Source of the DNA: Cellulosimicrobium cellulans
GTDB lineage: Bacteria; Actinomycetota; Actinomycetes; Actinomycetales; Cellulomonadaceae
Direction: 5' to 3'
Assembly: GCF_001722485.1 (NCBI RefSeq)
Contig: NZ_LWGL01000004.1
Span: 1-60,464 of the forward strand
DNA: 60,464 bases
The notes beneath the pieces were generated by a model that saw only the letters and a program-made list of their open reading frames with translations, had not been told where the DNA came from and did no database searches. A program made the translations under genes and the position numbers. Shown here one piece after another: positions 36,611 through 46,800 of this stretch. The number at the start of each line of letters is the position of its first letter. The first letter of the stretch is position 1.

Positions 36611-36625
36611 GATACCGAGAGTATC
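36611..36625. promoter_or_regulatory. GATAC-N5-GTATC inverted repeat in the divergent fatty-acid promoter region
   Basis: A perfect 5-bp dyad around CGAGA, in the 257-bp gap between the TetR gene and the thiolase gene. It stands out as relatively AT-rich. TACTGT (36629-36634) immediately after it could be a plus-strand -10, so a bound TetR dimer would cover the promoter. Confidence 0.45.
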
Positions 36626-36773
36626 AGGTACTGTGGGTCGTGGACACCCGCCCTGGTCGGCGCTCCCCTCGCCGGCCGTCTCCGCGGCGGGGACCGGGAC
36701 GACAGGACGAGGCTCCCGGCGGGAACCCGACGAACGACGCAGCGCAGCGAGTACGGACGAGGAGTGAGGCGCA

Positions 36774-38210
36774 GTGGCCACGAGGAAGACGCCGGCGAAC
36801 GGCTCGGCGAGCAGGACGACCGGCACCGACCAGCAGACGACCGGTCCCGCCGGTCCCGACGGGCAGCGGCCCGGCGTCCGGGACGCCTGGGTCGTCGGGG
36901 GCAACCGCATCCCGTTCGCCCGCGCGGGCGGCAAGTACTCCCGGGCGAGCAACCAGGAGATGTTCACCGCGGCGCTCGAGGGCCTCGTCGCCCGGTACGG
37001 CCTGCAGGGCGAGCGCCTGGGCGAGGTCGTCGGCGGGGCGGTGCTCAAGCACTCGCGCGACTTCAACCTCGTGCGCGAGAGCGTGCTCGGCTCGTCGCTG
37101 TCGCCGCAGACCCCGGCCTACGACCTGCAGCAGGCGTGCGCCACCGGGCTGGAGGCGACCATCACGGTCGCGAACAAGATCCGGCTCGGCCAGGTCGAGT
37201 CGGGCGTCGCGGGCGGCGCTGACACCGTGTCCGACGCCCCGATCGCCGTGAGCGAGGGCCTGCGCCGCGCGCTGCTCGAGGCGAGCCACGCGAAGACGTT
37301 CGGCGCGCGCGTCAAGGCGTTCGCGAAGGTCCGCCCGGCCGACCTCGCGCCGCTCACCCCCGCGACGGACGAGCCGCGCACCGGCCTGTCCATGGGCGAG
37401 CACCAGGCGATCACCACGGCGCGCTGGGGCATCTCGCGCGAGGCGCAGGACGAGATCGCGCTGGCGAGCCACGAGCGCCTCGCCGCCGCGTGGGACGCGG
37501 GCTTCTTCGACGATCTCGTCACGCCGTTCCGCGGCCTCGTGCGCGACCAGAACCTGCGCCCGGACTCCTCGATGGAGAAGCTGGCGAAGCTCAAGCCGGT
37601 GTACGGCAAGCGCCTCGCCGGGTCGGGCGACGGGTCCGGCACGGAACCGACGATGACGGCGGGCAACAGCACGCCCCTCACCGACGGCGCCTCGACCGTC
37701 CTGCTCGCCTCGCGCGAGTGGGCCGAGCAGCGCGACCTGCCGCTGCTCGCGCGCGTCGTCGACGCGGAGACTGCGGCCGTCGACTTCGTCCACGGCCACG
37801 AGGGCCTGCTCATGGCGCCCGTGCACGCCGTGCCGCGCCTGCTCGCGCGCAACGGCCTCAAGCTCGGCGACTTCGACTTCTACGAGATCCACGAGGCGTT
37901 CGCGTCGACCGTGCTCACCACCCTGAAGGCGTGGGAGGACGACGAGTACTGCCGCACCGAGCTGGGCCTCGACGGCCCGCTCGGCTCGGTGGACCGCTCG
38001 AAGCTCAACGTCAACGGCTCGTCGCTCGCCGCGGGGCACCCGTTCGCCGCGACGGGCGGGCGCATCGTCGCGACGGCGGCCAAGCTCCTCGCCGCGAGGA
38101 CGGCCGAGACGGGCCAGCCGGCGCGCGCGCTGATCTCCGTGTGCGCGGCGGGCGGCCTCGGCGTCGCCGCGGTCCTCGAGTCCGTGCCCACGTCCGACAC
38201 CCGCGCCTGA
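36774..38210 (+). CDS. Acetyl-CoA C-acyltransferase (thiolase, FadA2/FadI-like)
   Basis: A 478-residue thiolase. Seen: RIPFARAGGKYSRASNQEM near the N-terminus, the nucleophile Cys in LQQACATGLEATI (about 121), NVNGSSLAAGHPFAATGGR, the EIHEAFAS His motif and the second catalytic Cys in SVCAAGGLGVA near the end. A ~35-residue polar N-terminal extension is visible. It starts at GTG 36774, after GAGGAGTGAGG. It is followed by fabG 28 bp downstream. It performs thiolytic cleavage (or condensation) of 3-ketoacyl-CoA. The order thiolase-FabG-MaoC resembles FadA2-FabG4-HtdX of mycobacteria. Confidence 0.9.
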   Translation: MATRKTPANGSASRTTGTDQQTTGPAGPDGQRPGVRDAWVVGGNRIPFARAGGKYSRASNQEMFTAALEGLVARYGLQGERLGEVVGGAVLKHSRDFNLVRESVLGSSLSPQTPAYDLQQACATGLEATITVANKIRLGQVESGVAGGADTVSDAPIAVSEGLRRALLEASHAKTFGARVKAFAKVRPADLAPLTPATDEPRTGLSMGEHQAITTARWGISREAQDEIALASHERLAAAWDAGFFDDLVTPFRGLVRDQNLRPDSSMEKLAKLKPVYGKRLAGSGDGSGTEPTMTAGNSTPLTDGASTVLLASREWAEQRDLPLLARVVDAETAAVDFVHGHEGLLMAPVHAVPRLLARNGLKLGDFDFYEIHEAFASTVLTTLKAWEDDEYCRTELGLDGPLGSVDRSKLNVNGSSLAAGHPFAATGGRIVATAAKLLAARTAETGQPARALISVCAAGGLGVAAVLESVPTSDTRA

Positions 38211-38238
38211 CCGGCCCCGACGACCGAGAGGACCACCT

Positions 38239-39720
38239 GTGACCGACTCCTACGTCAAGGCCGTCAACTCCGGCTTCACCAAGACCCTCGCGAAGAAGCT
38301 GGGCCTGCCGCGCCCCGCCGTCCTGCGCCGCCACCGCGAGGGGGACCCCCTCACGGTGGGGCCCGTGCTCGTCCTCGGCGGCACGCCCGGCGTGCACGAC
38401 GACGCGGACCGCGTCGCCACCGCCCTCCTCGACGGGTTTCACCTCGACGTCCGCCAGAACGCGGACGACTCGACGCGCTGGGGCGCGATCGTCGTCGTGC
38501 TCACGCAGGCGCAGCGCCCGGAGGACGTCGCGGGCGCCGTCATGGGCCTGTCGGCGAACCTGCGCCGCCTCGCCCCGAACGGCCGCGTCGTGACGGTCTC
38601 GCGCGCCCCGTCCGACACCGACGCCCCCGCGCTCGCCGCGACCCGCGAGGGCGTCGACGGCTTCCTCCGCTCGGTCGCCAAGGAGCTCCGCTACGGCGCG
38701 ACCGGCAACGGCATCCAGCTCGTCGACGACACCCCCGTCGACAGCAGCTCCGTGCTCGCCACGCTCCGGTTCTTCCTCTCCGCCAAGTCGGCCTTCGTCG
38801 ACGGTCAGCTCCTCCGCGTCGGCCCCGGCGCTGGTGACGCGGACGCCGAGGCGGGGGTGGCGGCGTCGGATGCGAAGGGCGTAGAAGCCGCGCGCGGCGA
38901 CGGGCAGCCGACGGCGGCAGGTGACGGCGTGGCCAGCCCGAGCACCGACGCCGCCTCCCCCGCCGGACCCAGCACCACGGATCGCCCGCTCGAGGGCAAG
39001 GTCGCCGTCGTCACCGGTGCCGCGCGCGGCATCGGCGCGCAGGTCGCCCGGACGCTCGCCCGCGACGGCGCGAAGGTCGTCGTCGTGGACGTGCCGGCGG
39101 CGGGCGAGTCGCTCGCGAAGGTCGCGAACGAGATCCGCGGCACCGCGCTGCAGCTCGACGTGACGGCCGACGACGCGGGCGCGCGCATCTCCGAGCACGC
39201 CCGCGCACGCCACGGCGGGCTGGACATCCTCGTGCACAACGCCGGGATCCTGCGCGACAAGCTGCTCGCGAACATGTCGGCGGACAAGTGGGACGCCGTG
39301 ATCGCGGTGAACCTCGCCGCGCAGCTGCGCATCACGGAGTACCTGCTCGGCGCGAACGGGTTCTCCGGCTCCCCGCGCATCGTCTCGCTCGCGTCGACGA
39401 GCGGTATCGCGGGCAACCGCGGTCAGGCGAACTACGCGTTCTCGAAGGCGGGCGTCATCGGGCACACGCGGGCGTTCGCGTCGCGCCTGGCGGAGCTCGG
39501 CGGCACGGCGAACGCCGTCGCGCCGGGGTTCATCGAGACGGACATGACGGCGTCGATCCCGCTCGTGCAGCGCGAGGTCGCGCGGCGCGTGTCGTCGCTC
39601 CAGCAGGGCGGTCAGCCGGTCGACGTCGCCGAGGCGATCGCGTTCCTCGCGTCGCCGGGCGCGGCCGGCGTCAACGGTCAGGTGCTGCGCGTGTGCGGGC
39701 AGAACCTGGTGGGCCGGTGA
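38239..39720 (+). CDS. fabG: High-molecular-weight 3-oxoacyl reductase (FabG4-like)
   Basis: A 493-residue two-domain SDR, twice the normal FabG length. The N-terminal half (about 1-195) resembles a degenerate Rossmann domain (GPVLVLGGTPGVHDD). A Gly/Ala/Asp linker (about 196-250) joins it to an intact SDR domain: VVTGAARGIGAQ (about 257), HNAGILRDKLL, SLASTSGIAGNRGQ and Y-x3-K in NYAFSKAG, then NAVAPGFIETDM. This is the architecture of mycobacterial FabG4 (HMwFabG), which uses NADH on 3-oxoacyl-CoA. GTG 38239 follows GAGAGGACC. Its TGA overlaps the MaoC start. Confidence 0.88.
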   Translation: MTDSYVKAVNSGFTKTLAKKLGLPRPAVLRRHREGDPLTVGPVLVLGGTPGVHDDADRVATALLDGFHLDVRQNADDSTRWGAIVVVLTQAQRPEDVAGAVMGLSANLRRLAPNGRVVTVSRAPSDTDAPALAATREGVDGFLRSVAKELRYGATGNGIQLVDDTPVDSSSVLATLRFFLSAKSAFVDGQLLRVGPGAGDADAEAGVAASDAKGVEAARGDGQPTAAGDGVASPSTDAASPAGPSTTDRPLEGKVAVVTGAARGIGAQVARTLARDGAKVVVVDVPAAGESLAKVANEIRGTALQLDVTADDAGARISEHARARHGGLDILVHNAGILRDKLLANMSADKWDAVIAVNLAAQLRITEYLLGANGFSGSPRIVSLASTSGIAGNRGQANYAFSKAGVIGHTRAFASRLAELGGTANAVAPGFIETDMTASIPLVQREVARRVSSLQQGGQPVDVAEAIAFLASPGAAGVNGQVLRVCGQNLVGR

Positions 39721-40805
39721 CGGCCGCGGCCGCCCCGGCGCGCGTCGAGACGCTGCCCGCGGTCCCGGGGCTCGGCGGCCTGTTCGCGCGCGGCGTCGCG
39801 GGGTCGGGCCGGATGGCCGCGGCCGCGCGGCTGCCCGGTGGCGGGTCGCGCGACCTGGCCCTGCCGGAGGTGACGTACCGCGTGGCGGGCGTCGCGACCG
39901 GGGACGGCGCGGAACCGGGCGGCCCGGGCACCGAGGAGCATCTCGCGAGGTACGCGGAGGTCGTCGGGGAGGCGCCGGGCGACACGCTGCCCGCCGGCTA
40001 CCTGCACGTGCTCGGCTTCCCGCTCGCGACGGCGGTCATGGTCCGCGGCGACTTCCCGCTGCCGCTCGTCGGCATGGTGCACCTCGCGAACTCCGTGTCG
40101 CTCGTGCGGCCGGTGCGCCTCGGCGACTCGCTCGAGGTGCGCGCGTGGGCACAGGACTTGCGCCCGCACCGCCGCGGCGTCCAGGTGGACCTCGTCACGG
40201 AGGTGTCCGTCGAGCGGACCGACGACGAGCGCGCGGCCGGCTCCGGCCTGCCCGCGACGACGCTCGCGTACCGGGGGGTGTCGACGTATCTCGCCAAGGG
40301 CGTCCGCCTGCCCGACGGGTCGGCGCCGGACGGTTCCAGTGCGAACGGGACGGCGAACGGCAGCACCGACGGCACGGACGCGTTCGTGCCGCCGCTGCCG
40401 ACCGCACGCTGGACGCTCGGAGCAGGGACGGGGCGCACGTACGCGGCGGTGTCGGGCGACCGGAACCCCATCCACACGTCGGGTCTCGGCGCGAAGGCGT
40501 TCGGGTTCCCGCGCGCGATCGCGCACGGCATGTACACGGCGGCGCGCGCGCTCGCCGAGGCGGGGCCGGGGCGCGGCGAGACGTACGACTGGACCGTGAC
40601 GTTCGCCAAGCCGGTGCTCCTGCCGAGCACGGTCGACGTCGCGATCCGGCCGGTCGGGGCGGTCCCCGCGGAGGTGCAGGACGCCGTCGGGCAGGTCCCT
40701 GCGGCGCTGCCCGACGGCGCGGGCGACGTGGCCACGGGTCTCGCCTACCAGGCGTGGGACCGCCAGGGCCGCCTGCACCTCTCGGGACGCGTCACCCCGC
40801 GCTGA
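39717..40805 (+). CDS. MaoC-family (R)-enoyl-CoA hydratase (HtdX-like)
   Basis: A 362-residue double-hotdog-size protein. The N-terminal half has a degenerate hotdog (YLHVLGFPLATAVMVRG, SLVRPVRLGDSLEVRAW). The C-terminal half has the hydratase-2 motif AVSGDRNPIHTSGLGAKAFG-FPRAIAHGMY with its Asp/His pair (about 243-270). A Ser/Asn/Gly-rich linker (about 200-220) separates them. GTG 39717 overlaps the fabG stop (GGTGA), so it is coupled. With thiolase and FabG it covers hydration, reduction and thiolysis of an acyl-CoA cycle. A long hairpin follows. Confidence 0.87.
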   Translation: MTAAAAPARVETLPAVPGLGGLFARGVAGSGRMAAAARLPGGGSRDLALPEVTYRVAGVATGDGAEPGGPGTEEHLARYAEVVGEAPGDTLPAGYLHVLGFPLATAVMVRGDFPLPLVGMVHLANSVSLVRPVRLGDSLEVRAWAQDLRPHRRGVQVDLVTEVSVERTDDERAAGSGLPATTLAYRGVSTYLAKGVRLPDGSAPDGSSANGTANGSTDGTDAFVPPLPTARWTLGAGTGRTYAAVSGDRNPIHTSGLGAKAFGFPRAIAHGMYTAARALAEAGPGRGETYDWTVTFAKPVLLPSTVDVAIRPVGAVPAEVQDAVGQVPAALPDGAGDVATGLAYQAWDRQGRLHLSGRVTPR

Positions 40806-40830
40806 GACCGCGCACGACGCACCACGCACG

Positions 40831-40881
40831 ACGACGGGGCGCGGTCCCGGCCGATGGACGGCCGGGGCCGCGCCCCGTCGT
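40831..40881. terminator. 22-bp stem terminator between the MaoC gene and giant surface protein A
   Basis: Arms 40831-40852 and 40860-40881 pair along 22 positions with one T-G wobble (outer arm ACGACGGGGCGCGG, inner CCCGGCC), with a 7-nt loop. It lies between convergent genes and can act on both strands. Confidence 0.85.
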
Positions 40882-40897
40882 GGTTCCTGCTCCCGCG

Positions 40898-43800
40898 TCA
40901 GGCCGTCGTGCGGCGGTTGCGTGCCGCGATCAGCGCGAGGACGCCGATCAGCACGAGCAGGGCTGCGCCGCCGGCGATCCACCCGATGGTGGCGCCGGTG
41001 ACCGCGAGCGGCCCGCCCGGCTTGCCCGGAGCTCCGGGGCCGCCCGGCTCCTCCGGCGTCGCGCAGGCCTCGGCGGAGTCCGCCAGGCCGTTGTGCCCGA
41101 TGCCCGCGACGTTGGCGAACCCGCCACGACCGTCCGTGCCCGGCTCCGGGCAGGTGAACGTGGACTGGTTCACCGTCGCGCGGTCGAGCGTGGACACGAC
41201 CTGCACCCGGTAGGTGTGGGTCCCACCCGCGCCCAGCTCGACACCGGCGGCCACGACGTTGGCGGGGTCGTCCTCGGCGCCCCGTCCGGTCCAGGTGCCC
41301 GACGGCGTCACGCCCTCGGGTGCGGCTGTCACCGTCGTGGACTGGACCTGGACGCCGGCGCCGTAGCGCAGGCGGTCGGTCAGGTCGTAGACCCCGGCGG
41401 CCGCGCCGTCGTTGACCGCGGTGATCTCGTACGTCACCGTCCACGCCCCGTCACGGCCCTGGACGGGGTCGCCGTCCACGGCCTTCGTGACGTCGATCGA
41501 CGGCAGCGGGGCGCAGTCCGTGTCGGTGACCGTCCCACCCGTCTCGTCCGTCAGCGTGGCTGCGTTGTTCAGCCCCTGCTCGACGAGGTTGCCGCCCGGA
41601 GCCGTGGTGCACGCCGGCGAACCGGTCCCGTCGTCCGCCACGTCGCCCTGGGCGAAGTGCAGCGGCACGTTCGCGACCACCGTGACCCGGTAGACGTGCG
41701 GGGCGTACCCGTCGTCGTCCAGACCACCGATGACCGCGTCCGTGGCGATCCGCTGATTCTCCTCACCGTCGAACGCGGGATCGACCGTCACACCGTCCGG
41801 GCCGGTGACCGCGACGGAGTCCACGGTCACGACCGGGGCGAACAGCAGCTCGTCGTCCAGGTCGTACGTCGTGGCCTCCGTCCCGACGTTGCCGACGGTC
41901 AGGTCGTACACGACCTCCCACTGCCCGTCACCCACCGGGGCGGCGGACACCAGCGCCTTGTCCAGGGTCGGCTTGCCGGGACGGACGCACGCGTCGTCCG
42001 ACCCCTCGATCCCGTTCCAGGACACATCGGCGACATTGTTGAGGCCGCCCGGGACGGTGCCGTCCGCGGTCGTGCACACGTCGGTCTCGGGGACCGTCAC
42101 GTCGGACATGTCCGCGGTGTAGCGGACCGTCACCGTGTAGGTGTGAACCACCGGGGTGGCACCGGCGCCCGCGATCGGCTGGCCGGCGACCACGAGCGTG
42201 TCGTCGACGCCGTCGAAGGCCGAATTGATCCCGACGGAGTCCGGGGCGTCGGTGACGACGTCCTGGACGGCGACGACCTCCACACCCTCGCCGGGCGCGA
42301 GCTCGTCCGTCAGCTCGTACACGCCCTCGCCGGGCCCCCGGTTGGTCACCGTCACCCGGTAGACCGCGTCGTAGACGCCGTCCTGCCCGTCGACCGGCGC
42401 CACCGCGCCCGACAGGGACTTGGCGATCTCGATCAGGGGCAGCGGCGCGCACGCCTCGCCGTCGGTGTCCTCACCGTTGTGCGTCAGCGCACCCGTGTTC
42501 GCCAGGCCGCCCGGCTCGCCCGACCCCGGGGCGGGGCAGGCGAGCGCGTCCGGGGTGACCGTTCCCGCGTCGAGCGAGACCACGACCTGCACCTGGTAGG
42601 TGTGGACACCGCCGTCCTCGAGCGTGACGCCGGTGGCGATCACGTTCTCGGCTGAACCGGCCGCTCCTTGACCGGTCCAGCCAGCTGAAGGCACGACGCC
42701 GCCGGGCGCCGTGACGACCGACGCCGACTCGACGACGATCCCGTCGCCGTACCGCAGCTCGTCGGTCAGGTCGTATTCCCCGGCCGCAGCACCGGAGTTG
42801 GTCGCGACCAGGTCGTACGTGATGGTCCACGTGCCGTCACCGTTGCCCACCGGGCCCGCCGAGACCGACTTGTCGAGCTCGATCAGCGGCAGCGACGCGC
42901 ACGCGGTGTCCTGCGCGACGATCCCGTTGTGGTCCAGCGACGCCGAGTTGCCCAGACCGCCGTCCGCACCCGAACCGGGCGGCGGGCACTGCAGCACGGC
43001 CAGGTCGATCGTCGCCTCGTCCATCTGCACGACGACCTCGACCTGATAGGTGTGCGTGCCGCCCGGAGCGAGCGTCACGTCCCGCGCGACGAGGTTCTCC
43101 GCGGAGTCGTGGTTCGGGCCCAGACCCGTCCACGACTCCTCGGCCGCCACGCCGGCCGGGGTGGTGACGACGTCCGCGGACACGATCTCGATGCCGTCGC
43201 CGTAGTGGAGCTGGTCGAACACGTCGTACTCACCCGCATCACCGCCCACGTTCTCGGCCACGACGTCGTAGACGAGCGTCCACGTGCCGTCGCCGTTCGG
43301 GGTGGGGCCCGAGCTGATCGTCTTGTCGACCGTGATGACGGCGATCGTCACGCACGCCTCGGCCGTGTCCGTCAGGTCGTTGTGCTCGACGCCGGCCGCG
43401 TTCGACAGCCCGCCCGTCGACCCGGCCGGGTCGACCGAGCACGGCGTGATCACAGGGACGCCCTCGGCGCCGGCCGCGATCCCGATGACGACCTCGACCT
43501 GGTAGGTGTGGCTCGCACCGGCCGGGAGCACCACGCCGGAGGCGATGACGTTCTCGGGGGCACCCTCGGCACCCAAGCCCGTCCACGTGCCGTTCGGCGT
43601 CACGCCGTCGGGTGCGGTGACGACCGCGCCGGAGCGGACCTCGAGGTCGCCCTCGGCGGTCATGCGGTCGGTCACCTCGTAGGTGCCCTCGAACGCGCCG
43701 TCGTTGGTGGCGACGACGTCGTACGTCACCGTCCACGTCCCGTCACCGTTCGGCGTCGGGCCGGCCGAGACGGTCTTGTCGATGTCGATGGACGGGATCG

Positions 43801-46800
43801 GAGCGCACGCCTGGTCCACCTCGACCTCACCGCGGGCGTCGGTCAGCTGCGAGGTGTTGTTCAACCCCTGGCGGGCGTCCGACCCCTCGGCCGGGCACTG
43901 CGTCGGGTCCGGGTCCGACCCCGCACCGTCGAGCTGCAGCGGCACGTCCGCGACCACCGTCACCTCGTACCGGTGCGGCGCATACCCCACGTCATCGGTC
44001 CCGGCCAGCGGCACGTTCGCCGCGATCAGCGTGTTGCCCTGCCCGTCCCACGCGGGGTCCGCCAGCGTCACCCCGCCCGGCGAGGCCGTCACCGTGGCCG
44101 AGGTGATCGTGGCCTGGTCGGTGAAGCGCAGCGTGTCCGCGAGGGAGTACGACGTCGACGCCGTCGACGTGTTCGTCACGTCGATCCCGTACACCACCTC
44201 CCACTGACCGTTCCCCGTCGGCGTCGCCGACACCAGCGACTTCGTGTGGGTCGGGTCGCCGTCGACGCGGACGCCGGCCGGGTCGCAATTGATGGTCGCC
44301 GGCTGCTCAGGTGCCGGCGGGGCGTCCGCCGTGCCGCAGACCGTGTTCACCACGCCGTCACCGACCGAGGCGTCGGCCGTGATCGAGTACGTGTGCTCCT
44401 GCGACTCGCCGGGAGCGAGCGACTCCACGACGAAGGACCCCAGCTCGGGCTGCAGGTCGTCGGAGATCTCCACGTTCGTCAGCGTGCCCTGACCGACGTT
44501 CTCGACGACGACCCGGTAGTTGATCGTGTCGCCGACCGTGAAGACCGGGTACTCCGCGAGCGTGTTCGCGTCGTGCCAGGCGCCGTCGGTGTCCTGCACG
44601 TACTTCTTGAGGTTCGCCGCATAGCAGCTGCCGATCTCCGTCGTCGCCGAGGACAGCATCGGCAGCGCCGTGTGCTCCGCCCACGCGCTCGCGGAGTTCA
44701 CCATGACCTGCCCGGGCTTGTTGTCCCCGTCCGCCGGCGCCTCACAGCTGGCCGCGGGCGGCGTGCTGTACTCGATCCGGATCGTCTGCGTGGCACCGGG
44801 CGCGAGCTCCGGGCCGATCACGCGGATCGCGGTGGGGTGGTCCATCGGGGTCGTCGACCACGTGTCGCTGTCGACCGAGCCCGGCGTGCCGCCGTTGGAG
44901 GCGTCGCGCGGGTCGCTGCTCAGCGTGTCCAGCGGCGCGTCCGTGTAGTAGACCGTCGACCCGGCCGGCGCGGTGACGCCGGTGACCGTGTAGGTCCCGT
45001 CGATGTTCGTGCCGCGGCCGTCGCCGACCGCCGGGAGGATGTCGATGGTGTCGGTGAACGCGCTGGCCACCGGGTCCTGAGAGCTCAGGGTCAGCACCCA
45101 CGCCGAGGTGTCGCCCTCGAACGCGAGCACGTTGTCCTCGGTCGACTTGCCGAACATCGTCGCCGACGCGCTCGGTACGGTTACCGTCGCCGTCGCCGTC
45201 CTACCGGGCGTGTTCGCCGGGCGGTTGTCGCCCGGCACGTTGATCACCGCGGTGTTGGTGAGGTTGGTGCCCGGCGCGATGACGCTGTCCGCCGGGCGCT
45301 GCGCCTGATACGTGATGTCCTGGAAGACGTTCGCCTCGACGTCCGTGAAGCTCCACGTCAGCGTGCGTCCGTCCGCGCTCACGCTCGACGGCGCGGGTCG
45401 GCCGGACCCGGCGACGTAGACCATTCCCTCGGGGAGGGTGTCGACGACCTCGAAAGACACCGGCGGCGGGCTGGTCACCAGATTCTGCGCCTGCGCGCGC
45501 AGGGTGTAGGTCACTGGAACACCTGGCTGGGCGGTGGTGTCCGAGACGGCCTTCTCGAGCAGCCCCTGCGGGCCCTGCAGCCGGAAGGCGTCACGGTGGC
45601 CGTTCAAGTTCCATCCGCTTTCGCTATCAGGAAGAGTGGCACCGCCGGGATGCCTGCTGAGGTTGACCCAGTTGTTGAGGGTCGGGTACCCCGGCCAGGT
45701 CGCGGCCGCGTCGGCGGGCGAGTTGAACGCCCCGACGGTCCAGCCCTCGCCGCTGGTCGGCGCGGCCTCGTCGATGTGCCCGAACGCGCGCAGGAACGTG
45801 TATCCGCTGGAAGTCCGTACCCGGTCAACCGCGGGGTTCCACGTCATCTTGACCGCCGTGACGCCCGGGGGCAGCGGCATGAGGATGTCGCTGCCGACGC
45901 GCGGGTCCGTCAGCTGGTGCCCGGCCGGCGGGACCACCTCGACCCACTTGGCGCTCGGGGCCGCCTCACCGCAGGTCTCGGTCTCGGTGTCGATCGCCGC
46001 GGTCGTGTAGAAGAACTGCGCCGTGGTGTAGTGGAGGTAGCCCTGACCCGGGTCCCAGCCACCGCCCTCGAACGAGGTCGGCACGAACGCAGGGTTCTGG
46101 GTCATCGTGCACACGCCGGCCATCTGCGCACCGCCAGCACCCTGATAGTTCGTCCACATCGCGCTGTTCGCCTGGTGGTAGAGCGGCAGCTCGCGCTGGT
46201 AGGTGCCGTCCGCGATCGCGGCTTCCCAGTCGGCCTGGTCATCGATTCCCGGCTGCGGCAGCGGGACGCCTTGGCTCGTGCCCGGGCTCACCCAGAGGTT
46301 CGTGTCCCACGGGGCTCGCGAGTTTGCCGGCGAGCCGGCCCACTGGTTCGTGAAGCCGCCCGTCGGGACCAGCGTCGTGTTCGACGCGTTGTTCCCCGCG
46401 TTCCCGTCGGGCCGCGTGGTGCCGTCGGTGAACGTGAACGCACCCGGGTTGGCGGTGAACGAGTAGTTGGTGATCTGGGTGACGGGGGACGGGATGCTGA
46501 ACTGCACCGTGCCCGAGGCGATGTAGGCGCCGTTGCCGGGCAGCGGTTGGCCGAGGCTGTCCTTCGTCGGGGTGTTGACCAGCGTGTAGTCCAGGTCGGA
46601 CAGCGTGACCGTGTAGCTCGTGCCCGACCCGCTCACCGCACAGGTCGGGAAGTTGGTGCGGTCGGCCTTGGCAGGGTCGGAGAACGGCTGGCCCGTGGCC
46701 GGGGACCCGTCGCCGACCGGCACGCAGCCCTCCCACTGCAGCCCGGTCAGGGCACCGTTGACGTTCGAGCCGACCGTGACCGGGAAGGAGTAGGTCGCCG

